Origin: Candidatus Peregrinibacteria bacterium
GTDB taxonomy: Bacteria > Patescibacteriota > Gracilibacteria > UBA1369 > UBA12463
Direction: 5' to 3'
DNA: 14,042 nucleotides
NCBI GenBank assembly: GCA_023245695.1
Contig: JAHFJT010000010.1
Span: 1 to 14,042 of the forward strand
Shown: piece by piece, positions 6,050 through 12,526 of the stretch
Numbering within the stretch: the first letter of the stretch is position 1
How the letters are laid out: each line of letters starts with the position of its first letter
The notes under the pieces: model-generated
What the model was told of the DNA's origin: nothing
Seen by the model: only the letters and a program-made list of their open reading frames with translations
The model's database searches: none
Translations under genes and position numbers: made by a program

Positions 6050-7171
6050 TCATTTTGACACACTCATAATTACCTCTGCGATCTGACCAACGGCGCGTCG
6101 ATGACGTTCGCCAAAGACCTGCATTGCATCAGATAATGCCGCGCGGCGGCGCGCATCTTCACCAAGTTCACACACCATCTCGACAAACTTCGAAGGCTCA
6201 TTCCAGTCTGACATGTACACTTTTGCGGCACCCGCCGAAGCCAGTACCTCCGCATTCACGATCTGATCACCGCGACTCTGTGACGCACCCAGCGGAATCA
6301 GTACACATGGTTTTCCCAGAACGCACAGCTCCGCAAGCGCACTCGCGCCCGCTCGACTCACGACCACATCCGCACACGCATACACGTCGAAGAGCTCCGC
6401 CTGCAGATAGGGGAATGCCCGATAGTGTGCCCGAGGTGTTTCCATGGCATGTTCCATCACCTCGCCCATCACACCATCATGACTCTTTACCTCCTGCGGC
6501 CCAGTCACATGCACCACGTCATACACACGCACGAGCTCCGGCAAAACGCTCCACACGAGGCGATTCACACTCTGCGCGCCCAAACTTCCGCCCATGACTA
6601 ATAAAACCGGTTTCCTACCACTAAAGCCTAAAAACTCCAGGCCTTTTTCTCGCACACCGCTAGAGACTTCGCGCCGCACCGGCATGCCCGTCCACAAAAC
6701 TTTTTTCGCGGTAAACGCCTTCATCGTCTCGCCCCAGCTTACGCAAATAATTTTCGCAAACTTTGCACACATGCGATGCGACAAACCTGGCTCCACATCA
6801 GCCTCGTGCAGAATCACTGGCACGCGCAACTTCGCCGCTGCGAAAACGACCGGCAAACTCACGAATCCACCTTTGCTAAAGACCACATCGGGCTTGAAGG
6901 CGCGCAACGCGCGCCATGCCTCCCACACACCCGCGACCACCTTGAACGGATCGATAAAATTTTCCCACGAAAAATACCGTCGCAACTTTCCCGTGGAGAT
7001 CGCCTGGAACGGCACCCCATAGGTCACACACAATCGGGCCTCTGGGCCACTGACACTGCCGATATACAATAACTCCAACCCACCACCACATCGCTCTCGA
7101 AGCTCTTCAATGACGGCGATATTGGGCAGGACGTGCCCCGCTGTACCTCCTCCGGTTAAAACTACCCGCAT
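6050..7171 (-). CDS. murG: UDP-N-acetylglucosamine--MurNAc-pentapeptide undecaprenyl-pyrophosphate GlcNAc transferase
   Basis: A 373-residue GT28 glycosyltransferase that converts lipid I to lipid II on the cytoplasmic face of the membrane. The start is fixed by the N-terminal motif TGGGTAGHVLPN (residues 6-17). Other landmarks are HEADVEPGLSHR (122-133, usually HEQNxxxGxxN), MGGSLGAQSVN (193-203), and the donor-binding region SRAGASALAEL (272-282) with PLGASQSRGDQIVNAE (293-308). Length is normal for MurG. It begins 65 bases before the end of ftsW on the same strand, so translation is likely coupled. No Shine-Dalgarno sequence is visible. The rest of a dcw cluster (murC, ddlB, ftsQ, ftsA, ftsZ) is not next to it; the downstream neighbour is the convergent oxygenase gene. 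Confidence 0.95.
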   Translation of the reverse strand: MRVVLTGGGTAGHVLPNIAVIEELRERCGGGLELLYIGSVSGPEARLCVTYGVPFQAISTGKLRRYFSWENFIDPFKVVAGVWEAWRALRAFKPDVVFSKGGFVSLPVVFAAAKLRVPVILHEADVEPGLSHRMCAKFAKIICVSWGETMKAFTAKKVLWTGMPVRREVSSGVREKGLEFLGFSGRKPVLLVMGGSLGAQSVNRLVWSVLPELVRVYDVVHVTGPQEVKSHDGVMGEVMEHAMETPRAHYRAFPYLQAELFDVYACADVVVSRAGASALAELCVLGKPCVLIPLGASQSRGDQIVNAEVLASAGAAKVYMSDWNEPSKFVEMVCELGEDARRRAALSDAMQVFGERHRRAVGQIAEVIMSVSK

Positions 7172-8303
7172 GTGAACTGTATTTAGAAATATTGAGGAGA
7201 ATGCCGATACCGATCAGCGTCGCGATGAGTGACGACCCACCGTAGCTGATGAACGGCAGCGTGATGCCCGTCACCGGAAAGAGATCCGTGTTCACCCCTA
7301 TATTAATGAAAGCCTGCGCGGTAATCCAGAGCGTTATCCCAATCGCCGTGAGTTGCGCAAAGCCACTCGGCGCGCCCTCCGCGATCATAAAACCACGATA
7401 CGCTATAAGACCATAGAGCAGCACAAGAAGCGAGGTTCGTACAAATCCCAGCTCCTCCGCGCTCGCCGCAAAGATAAAGTCATCGGATGCCTGCGGGAGC
7501 CAGTACGATTTCTGCACGCCTTGCGCCAAGCCTTTTCCAAAAAATCCACCACTTCCCACCGCAATCGTCGCCTGTTCCGTCTGCCAGCAGTAGTCCTCAC
7601 GACAGTCCGCCGATGAGGACACGAAGGCCTTGAATCGTTCACGCACGTGTGTCGCAAATCCCAAAATAATCATCGACGCAAAGATCGCCATGACGAGTCC
7701 AATCGCGAGATGCTTCAGTTTCGCACCCGCCGCAAAATAAATTCCCACCGCCACCGCCGTAATCACAAACGCACTTCCTAGATCAGGCTGCGCCAAAATC
7801 GGTAACAAGAATCCTCCCGTAATCACACAGAATGAAATAAACCCATGTTGGAAATTCCCAATATCCGCTCGCCGAACCTCAAACCAGTGTGCCAGATAAA
7901 AAATCAGCGCGATCTTCGCAAACTCCGTCGGCTGAATCGAGGTGTTAAAAAGTGTCAGCCAGCTCTTCGCAAACGTATTGAACGCCGAGCCAAGAATGAG
8001 CACAATGAAGAGCAATACTACCGCGCCGCCAAAGAGCCACACCGAAATTTTTTCCCAGAGTTTGTAGTGAATTTTTGCCACTACAAACATCGCGGCCACA
8101 CCGATCAGCATACGAGAAAGATGACGTTTGAAGAGAAGATAGCAGTCCACATTCGCATCGTCACAGCTTGGATAGAGCACATGCGGCGCGGAAATCTGAA
8201 TCGACTTCGGCACCCCGATACTCGTGATCATGATAAGACCGATCACCAGAAGAATGCCGGTAAAGATGAGGAGCTGATAATCTGGCTTGTTGGTGCTTTC
8301 CAT
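7107..8303 (-). CDS. ftsW: FtsW/RodA/SpoVE (SEDS) peptidoglycan glycosyltransferase
   Basis: A 398-residue polytopic membrane protein of the SEDS family, which polymerises lipid II into glycan strands. Landmarks are SWLTLFNTSIQPTEFAKIALI (114-134), QPDLGSAFVI (172-181), VGSGGFFGKGLAQGVQKSYW then LPQASDDFIFAASAEELGF (249-287), and GVNTDLFPVTGITLPFISYGGSS (336-358). Asp275 lies in the conserved DFIF motif and corresponds to the essential Asp of FtsW/RodA. About ten hydrophobic helices can be seen. The start at the ATG at 8303 is chosen over an upstream in-frame ATG because the extension is polar and overlaps the divergent lspA promoter region. Pairing with murG favours FtsW over RodA. Two cysteine pairs (47/54 and 234/239) lie in predicted extracytoplasmic loops. 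The last 65 bases overlap murG. Confidence 0.92.
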   Translation of the reverse strand: MESTNKPDYQLLIFTGILLVIGLIMITSIGVPKSIQISAPHVLYPSCDDANVDCYLLFKRHLSRMLIGVAAMFVVAKIHYKLWEKISVWLFGGAVVLLFIVLILGSAFNTFAKSWLTLFNTSIQPTEFAKIALIFYLAHWFEVRRADIGNFQHGFISFCVITGGFLLPILAQPDLGSAFVITAVAVGIYFAAGAKLKHLAIGLVMAIFASMIILGFATHVRERFKAFVSSSADCREDYCWQTEQATIAVGSGGFFGKGLAQGVQKSYWLPQASDDFIFAASAEELGFVRTSLLVLLYGLIAYRGFMIAEGAPSGFAQLTAIGITLWITAQAFINIGVNTDLFPVTGITLPFISYGGSSLIATLIGIGILLNISKYSSHAGSFNRRRYSGARPAQYRRH

Positions 8304-8309
8304 CGGTAC

Positions 8310-8315
8310 AGTATT
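8310..8315 (-). promoter_or_regulatory. possible -10 box of ftsW
   Basis: AATACT on the minus strand lies 6 bases before the ftsW ATG, the same spacing as at the glycosyltransferase and acyltransferase genes. It lacks the TG extension and has no clear -35, so it is weak. Confidence 0.3.
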
Positions 8316-8341
8316 GGGGTTCGTGACCTGTATGGTACAAT
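8314..8341 (+). promoter_or_regulatory. promoter of lspA
   Basis: TTGGGG (8314-8319), a 16-base spacer ending in TGG, and TACAAT (8336-8341) form an extended -10 promoter. The leader to the lspA start at 8372 would be about 25 bases. An ATG at 8347 is out of frame with lspA and is unlikely to be used. Confidence 0.5.
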
Positions 8342-8371
8342 GCCCCATGCAGCCCTTCAAGCCAAACGTCC

Positions 8372-8839
8372 ATGAAACGTCTCCGCAATCAACTCTTGCT
8401 CTTTACAGAAATCGCCGTTGGTACCTTCGCTCTCGATCAACTCGTGAAGTGGTGGATCATGAGTGTCGAAAAAAAACTGCCATTCGTACTCATTCCAGAG
8501 ATCTTTCAGATTGAGTTTTTCAAAAACACCGGCATCGCCTTTAGTATTCCGCTGCCAAGTATCTCGATCATTCCGCTTATTCTTATTCTGCTCGTCTGCG
8601 GCGCCTGGTACCTCAATCGCGAACTCGATCTTCGCAAACCTCTTGCGGTGACTGCCCTGGGGTTAATCGTCGGCGGGACGCTTGGAAATCTCTTTGATCG
8701 AGTGCGGCTCGACTATGTCGTGGATTTTATTTCCGTGTGGAAATTCCCAGTGTTTAATATTGCGGATGCAGCGATCACGATAGGGATTGGTATCCTGATT
8801 TTGTGGTATGGGGTATTGGAGAAGAGTGAGCGTGCCTGA
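8372..8839 (+). CDS. lspA: prolipoprotein signal peptidase (signal peptidase II)
   Basis: A 155-residue membrane aspartic protease that removes the signal peptide of lipoproteins after diacylglyceryl attachment. Family motifs are all present: LDQLVKWW (residues 21-28), FFKNTGIAF (49-57), GGTLGNLFDRVRLDYVVDFI (101-120) and FPVFNIADAAITIG (125-138). The catalytic dyad is Asp118 and Asp132. Four membrane helices are apparent. Length is typical of the family. It is divergent from ftsW, with 68 bases between the starts. No Shine-Dalgarno sequence is visible before the ATG. The lipoprotein at 4403 is a likely local substrate. Confidence 0.95.
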   Translation: MKRLRNQLLLFTEIAVGTFALDQLVKWWIMSVEKKLPFVLIPEIFQIEFFKNTGIAFSIPLPSISIIPLILILLVCGAWYLNRELDLRKPLAVTALGLIVGGTLGNLFDRVRLDYVVDFISVWKFPVFNIADAAITIGIGILILWYGVLEKSERA

Positions 8840-8880
8840 GAAATCTGTTTTTTTGTGCACGCGTGGTTTTGTGCCGTGTG

Positions 8881-9065
8881 TGTATTGCGCATCGATATAT
8901 ATTGTGCGCTGGGCGGTTGGGTTTCAAAAAGTGCCTTAGAGTGTTGTATATCGATTCGCTAGCGAATCGATAGCTATTTGCATGCAGATCGCAATACAAT
9001 CGTTTTTGGGCATTTTGAGAGATGGTACTTCCCGTGGAGGATGTATATCGGATTGATATACAAAG
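8881..9065. repeat. dyad-symmetric intergenic repeat, copy 2 (inverted relative to copy 3)
   Basis: Second element of the family. It is most like the reverse complement of copy 3. Landmarks on the plus strand are the outer arm TGTATTGCGCATCGATATAT (8881-8900), a loop ending TTCAAAAAGTGCCTTAGAGT, an inner TGTATATC (8945-8952), a perfect 24-bp central palindrome (8949-8972, centre CTAG), CATGCAGATCGCAATACA (8981-8998), a loop with TTTTTGGGCATTTTGAGAGATG, and an outer right arm that is itself an 8-bp hairpin, TGTATATC-N5-GATATACA (9042-9062). It lies between lspA and the acyltransferase gene and has no coding potential. The 40 bases on its left (8840-8880) hold a T7 tract and no gene. Confidence 0.88.
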
Positions 9066-9085
9066 CAGCACATCCCGAAAACAGA

Positions 9086-9114
9086 TTTAATAAAAATGAA
9101 ATTTATGTTATAAT
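9086..9114 (+). promoter_or_regulatory. extended -10 promoter directly before the acyltransferase start
   Basis: A perfect TATAAT (9109-9114) with the extension TGT (9106-9108) lies 6 bases before the ATG at 9121. A weak TTTAAT (9086-9091) sits 17 bases upstream. The spacing predicts transcription starting at the start codon, so the message should be leaderless. Confidence 0.65.
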
Positions 9115-9120
9115 ATAAAT

Positions 9121-9888
9121 ATGATATGGCATGAATTTGAACCAGGTTGGAAGCGAACGGAGATCGTCGCCGGAAAGGAGACTCTTGATACCGTCGCAAA
9201 TCTAAATGCGCAAAAAAAGTTTGTGCTCTTTGCACCGAACCATCTCAAACCTCAGGACAAGGGTCCTTTGGGAACGTTTATCGAAACGGGAGAGGATTAT
9301 CTGATTCTGAGGAGACTTCTGGATGAGCATGGGCTTACGGAAACGCGAGGCGTGATGCGTGCCGATCTTGATTTTCCGATTGGTGACTCCAGCGTGAAAC
9401 GAGCCATCTATCATACCGCGCGAAAAGTCATCGCTGAGGTCACGAGGGTGGTTTCAGATGGAGGCGTGCCGGTCGCGTCAAACGAACGGGATAGCTCCGT
9501 AACGACCGAGGGCAATACGGGTGTCGTCGGAGAAATGAAAGAGGCACTCAAGAAGCATAACCTGATTATTTTTCCGTATGGAAGTTGGTTCCAGTCAGGA
9601 GAGCAGGATTTTGACGAGAAAAAAGATTTGGCGAACGGAGAGGCATTTCCGCAAAAAGAGCCCTACGATCAGTATCGAAAATCGCTCAAGCCAGGATTTG
9701 TTAAAGTGGCTACTCAGTCAAATATTCCAATTGTTCCGGTCTATGTTCATCGAGATGGGGAAAACTGGTCGCTCGCCTTCGGCTCGCTCCTTACACCTCA
9801 GCCCGGCACCCCGCCTATCGACCTCGCCAAGCAATACCTCGCCTCAATGCGCGAGCTCAAAGAGAAAACCCAAAAACCCCCACCGTGA
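9121..9888 (+). CDS. PlsC-like 1-acyl-glycerol-3-phosphate acyltransferase family protein
   Basis: A 255-residue protein. It carries the acyltransferase HX4D motif as NHLKPQD (His41, Asp46), a second block LIIFPYGSWF (148-157) at the position of the FPEGTRS motif, and LKPGFVKVATQSNIPIVPVYV (189-209), matching the KxGxxxxA...vPIvPV block. His41 and Asp46 are the expected catalytic pair. The glutamate of FPEG is replaced by Tyr153, which is unusual because that block binds the phosphate of the acceptor. No membrane helix is evident, so the protein is cytosolic or peripheral. It probably transfers an acyl chain to a phospholipid precursor or another alcohol; the acceptor is uncertain. The tail after residue 225 is Pro/Lys-rich. 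The gene stands alone after repeat copy 2. Confidence 0.72.
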   Translation: MIWHEFEPGWKRTEIVAGKETLDTVANLNAQKKFVLFAPNHLKPQDKGPLGTFIETGEDYLILRRLLDEHGLTETRGVMRADLDFPIGDSSVKRAIYHTARKVIAEVTRVVSDGGVPVASNERDSSVTTEGNTGVVGEMKEALKKHNLIIFPYGSWFQSGEQDFDEKKDLANGEAFPQKEPYDQYRKSLKPGFVKVATQSNIPIVPVYVHRDGENWSLAFGSLLTPQPGTPPIDLAKQYLASMRELKEKTQKPPP

Positions 9889-9896
9889 GGTAGGGG
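9878..9896 (+). other. hairpin enclosing the acyltransferase stop codon
   Basis: CCCCACC pairs with GGTaGGGG (one bulged A) around the loop GTGA, which contains most of the TGA stop. The stem is GC-rich and stable. There is no T tract immediately after it; the nearest is TTTTT at about 9928. It may be an mRNA 3'-end structure or a non-canonical terminator. Confidence 0.45.
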
Positions 9897-10519
9897 CTGA
9901 AGTTGCCTATCAGCGAAACATAAATATTTTTGTGTTTGTATGCTGAGGAACTTTTGTTTTGGTTTTATTGTCTGAGCTGAGGCATGGCTTTTGATTTATA
10001 GTCACCGCCTTGTGACTCTCTGTGAACGTGTGCGACATTCTCGAATATAAAGTGAGATTGCGTACAACCAGAAGTGTGTCGAGGTATCCAGTCCGTGAGG
10101 AAGGACAAGCCCAAGCAAAGACAGAGAGAGGAATACATGAACCACAACCTTGTTGCTTTTCTAGGGCATTGGACCTGGTCTGCCGGTAAAGCGAGACCGA
10201 GGCGGGGTGACATACAATTTTTTAATAACCTTTCGCGAGGAATGTAAAATATTTTATGTTTGTTTAGTTTTGGGGTTGGGGTTTGTTTTTTGTTTTTGTG
10301 AGTAGAGGTCTTTGTATTCCCCTGTCCGTCGCTGCTTAAGTCGAAACGGGAGGGTTTGTGTTGGAAAACGTGGGCGCCAATATGTCAATGGACTAGGTGG
10401 AGGATTCACATCACTATAGTCGTATGATCGACTATCGTCAAATTTCTATTATATACACATTCAAAAAGACTATTCTAATGTAGAAAGTAGCTTCAAATCG
10501 CTCCTCTTTTGGTCTCAGA
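9897..10519. other. gene-free, T-rich region with several hairpins; possible noncoding RNA
   Basis: A 623-base stretch in which no convincing protein gene is seen. Plus-strand hairpins include AGTCAC-N6-GTGACT (10000-10017), GTCC-N8-GGAC (10091-10106), and a longer one at 10174-10202 (CCT, GGTCT and GC pairing with GC, AGACC and AGG, loop CGGTAAA, two bulged G), followed 15 bases later by TTTTTT (10218-10223). A perfect 7-bp inverted repeat ATAGTCG-N6-CGACTAT lies at 10416-10435. On the minus strand a TATAAT box (10448-10453) points into the region. The stretch 10262-10300 is very T/G-rich, with GGGGTTGGGG. I cannot match it to tRNA, tmRNA, SRP RNA or RNase P RNA. A 36-residue open frame at 10138-10248 is not supported by any recognisable feature. 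Confidence 0.4.
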
Positions 10520-11377
10520 TTACTTCTTACAACTCTTATATTTCTCAATCGCGTCTCCAATCGCCATGTAAAAAACAGAGACATCGACCGAATGACCGGT
10601 CAAAATCTGGAACTGATCGATGGCCTGCCGTGCCAGCATCTCTTTTCCGTGAATGGTGTCCCAGCCTGCCCTCTCTGCCTCTGAAAGAAATCGTGTCGTC
10701 TCGTGTCGGTACACCGCATCAAAGGCGATGCCATTACCCGCTACTTCCCAGAAGTGAATAGGAACCGACGAAGTGTAGCAGTCCATGCCAAGAAGTGTGC
10801 CATTAAATATGACATCGAAGGTCTGAGCCGTCGTGAAATCGTAGGGGAGGTATTCAATATCAAAGTGTTTCGCAAGTTGCTGAGCTCGTTCTTCAGTGCG
10901 GTTCATGACAAATACACGGGCACCCATTTTTTTGAACGCATAAATAGCGGCACAGGAAACACCGCGGCCGCCTACGACGAGTACATTTTTCCATTTGAGA
11001 GTCGTGAGACGTGCGCCAGGCATCGCCATTTTTTCTTCCATGGCCTGCATCACGCCAATCCAATCCGTATTGTAGCCAATGAGTTTTCCGTCCTGGATCT
11101 TGATGGTATTGATCGCGCCAATCTCCTTCGCGGTGGAATCGAGCTCATCCACAAGCGCCGCTGCATCTTGCTTGAGGGGAAGAGAGACAATAAGTCCCTG
11201 TAAACCCAGTGGGTTCGTGGTTTTTACTGTTGTCAAAAAAGACTCAAGCTTTTCGTTCGTTACATCGATGCGGTCAACCTGACCCTCAATACCCGCAGCC
11301 GCAAAGGCGCGATGGTACATACACGGTGTCATCGTGTGCTGAACCGGATGGGCGATAATAGCGTACTGATGGAGCAT
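10520..11377 (-). CDS. aroE: shikimate dehydrogenase
   Basis: A 285-residue NADP(H)-dependent enzyme that reduces 3-dehydroshikimate to shikimate in aromatic amino acid biosynthesis. Landmarks are IAHPVQHTMTPCMYHRAF (residues 8-25; the usual HSxSP substrate loop reads HTMTP, with both serines replaced by threonine), VSLPLKQ (64-70, catalytic Lys69), INT (89-91), GYNTDWIGV (101-109, catalytic Asp105), the dinucleotide-binding loop VVGGRGVSCAA (134-144), the NADP-selective NRT (159-161), and the C-terminal GKEMLARQAIDQFQILTG. Length and motif order are typical. It is divergent from the CofE-like gene, with 45 bases between starts. No other shikimate pathway gene is in the window. No clear terminator follows its stop. 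Confidence 0.93.
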   Translation of the reverse strand: MLHQYAIIAHPVQHTMTPCMYHRAFAAAGIEGQVDRIDVTNEKLESFLTTVKTTNPLGLQGLIVSLPLKQDAAALVDELDSTAKEIGAINTIKIQDGKLIGYNTDWIGVMQAMEEKMAMPGARLTTLKWKNVLVVGGRGVSCAAIYAFKKMGARVFVMNRTEERAQQLAKHFDIEYLPYDFTTAQTFDVIFNGTLLGMDCYTSSVPIHFWEVAGNGIAFDAVYRHETTRFLSEAERAGWDTIHGKEMLARQAIDQFQILTGHSVDVSVFYMAIGDAIEKYKSCKK

Positions 11378-11405
11378 GAGAATAAGTGGAAACTTGATTG
11401 GAACC

Positions 11406-11416
11406 TAGTGTAGCAT
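11406..11416. promoter_or_regulatory. overlapping divergent -10 boxes for aroE and the CofE-like gene
   Basis: On the minus strand TGC-TACACT (TACACT at 11407-11412, TGC at 11413-11415) is an extended -10 box, 29 bases before the aroE start. On the plus strand TAGCAT (11411-11416) lies 6 bases before the CofE-like ATG, and TAGTGT (11406-11411) is an alternative. The boxes overlap, so the two genes may compete for polymerase. No good -35 boxes were found. Confidence 0.4.
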
Positions 11417-11422
11417 ATCATT

Positions 11423-12214
11423 ATGCTCTGTCTACCCCTGAAAACTCGAACGATACAAGATAGCGACTCGCTTGTCGAAGTGGTGTGTGCTGCTTTGAAG
11501 AAGCACCGCTTGGTACTGAAAGAACGTGATGTGGTATGTGTGGTCTCGAAGGTGGTGTCATTGTGCGAAGGTGGTCTCGTGCGCGTGGATGGCGCTGGTA
11601 GTGCCAAGAGTGCTGGTACGCGTGGAGCGAAGCGCTATGGAGCATATAATGATAGCGCTGCACTTACGGAGCTGATTAAGGCCCAGGCGGATGTAGTCTT
11701 CCCTGGGGAGATGTTTCTGACGGTGAAAGACGGAATATTTACGCCAAGTGCTGGAGTTGATACGTCGAACGTGCCGGCGGGATTTGCGCTGGGGTGGCCG
11801 CGCGATGCCTACGCATCTGCTCGCGCGATGTGGGCTGCACTGCGCCGGGTGACGGGCGTGAAAAAAATGGGCGTGCTGATTTTTGATTCTGGAATTATGC
11901 CTTTGAGAAATGGGGTCACAGGTGTGGCGCTTGGATATGCCGGTTTTCGAGGCCTGGAAGATTATCGAGGAAAGCGAGATCTCTTTAGAAATATCTTGCG
12001 CGTGACCCAGCGAAATGTCGCCGACGGCCTCGCCGCCGCCGCAACATTGGTGACGGGAGAAGGTGCCGAGTCCGTACCATTTGTGGTCATTCGCGATGCG
12101 CCCGTGAAGTTTACAAGCGCCGCCGTGGATCCTTCAGAAGTGAAACGTCGAGCCGAGGAGTGTTTGTATACTGTGTTGTATCCGGCTTCTATGCGAGTCA
12201 GGAAAAATTCATAA
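11423..12214 (+). CDS. CofE-like (F420-0:gamma-glutamyl ligase family) protein
   Basis: A 263-residue protein related to CofE/FbiB, the GTP-dependent enzymes that add L-glutamate to coenzyme F420-0. Landmarks are PLKTRTIQDSDSLVEVV (5-21), LKERDVVCVVSKVVSLCEG (32-50), TPSAGVDTSNVPAGFALGWP (107-126), GVLIFDSGIMPLRNGVTGVA (150-169), GYAGFRGLEDYRGKRDLF (171-188) and the VTxxxVADxxAAAAxLVxGE region (194-213). The metal-binding aspartates are kept: Asp113 in AGVDxSN and Asp155 in FDSG. The family motif DTxGRPWR is changed to DSGIMPLR, losing the first arginine. No other F420 gene is in the window and F420 is not expected in this type of organism, so the true substrate may be another carboxylate. 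A glutamate-ligase role is inferred from family only. It is divergent from aroE. Confidence 0.8.
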   Translation: MLCLPLKTRTIQDSDSLVEVVCAALKKHRLVLKERDVVCVVSKVVSLCEGGLVRVDGAGSAKSAGTRGAKRYGAYNDSAALTELIKAQADVVFPGEMFLTVKDGIFTPSAGVDTSNVPAGFALGWPRDAYASARAMWAALRRVTGVKKMGVLIFDSGIMPLRNGVTGVALGYAGFRGLEDYRGKRDLFRNILRVTQRNVADGLAAAATLVTGEGAESVPFVVIRDAPVKFTSAAVDPSEVKRRAEECLYTVLYPASMRVRKNS

Positions 12215-12297
12215 AATATTCAAGTTTTATTCAACGGTTTGTTAGAACGATCCCGTACACTGAGGTGTGTGGCGGTGTTGGGCGTGCTGCCTGAAAT

Positions 12298-12490
12298 GTG
12301 CAAGCGGTGCTGACGATTCGCAATACATTCTCCACGGCGGGCAGCATCTCTCAAAATGCCAAAAAACGATTGTATTGCGATCTGCATGCAAATAGCTAGC
12401 GATTCGCTAGCGATATGATATACAACGCTCTAAGGCACTTTTTGGAACCCCCACACCTCCTGCGCAATGTATATCGATCTGCAAGCACCT
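12298..12490. repeat. dyad-symmetric intergenic repeat, copy 3
   Basis: Third element of the family and the most regular. Landmarks are an outer arm CGATTCGCAATACA (12314-12327), a left loop CATCTCTCAAAATGCC then AAAAAACGAT, an inner arm TGTATTGCGATCTGC (12371-12385), a perfect 17-base central palindrome GCTAGCGA-T-TCGCTAGC (12395-12411), an inner GATATACA (12417-12424), a right loop ACGCTCTAAGGCACTTTTT followed by GGAACCCCC, and an outer TGTATATCGATCTGC (12468-12482). The outer and inner arms pair on each side, and the two loops are inverted relatives of each other, so either two hairpins or one long imperfect hairpin can form. It sits between the CofE-like and ribbon-helix-helix genes. The 83 bases before it (12215-12297) hold nothing I can identify. 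Confidence 0.88.
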
Positions 12491-12526
12491 CGCTCGATCT
12501 CTCCCATTTTCTAACCCTGATAAACG

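Noticed and set aside
8347..8514. Leaderless open frame starting at the ATG 5 bases after the lspA -10 box
   Set aside because: It is out of frame with lspA, encodes a 55-residue Arg-rich peptide with no motif, and overlaps the conserved lspA gene.
10080..10205. Words resembling RNase P RNA: GAGGAAGGAC, ACAGAGAG and a GGTAAA loop in the family's order
   Set aside because: The invariant GAGGAAAGTC core is not matched, spacing between the blocks is far too short, and no CR-V (ACAGAACCCGGC) partner is present.
9965..10213. 82-residue open frame on the minus strand
   Set aside because: No motif, no promoter or ribosome binding site, and the composition looks like translated noncoding sequence.
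10262..10300. G-quadruplex or telomere-like GGGGTTGGGG
   Set aside because: Only two G4 runs are present; four are needed for an intramolecular quadruplex.
10200..10400. Possible tmRNA on the minus strand (GTTTCGACTTAAG)
   Set aside because: There is no GGGG acceptor strand before it, no tag reading frame, and no GGTTCGA T-arm or CCA end downstream.
4103..12490. CRISPR array or integron attC sites
   Set aside because: The repeats are kilobases apart, lack regular spacers and lack the attC R/L box sequences; no cas or integrase gene is present.
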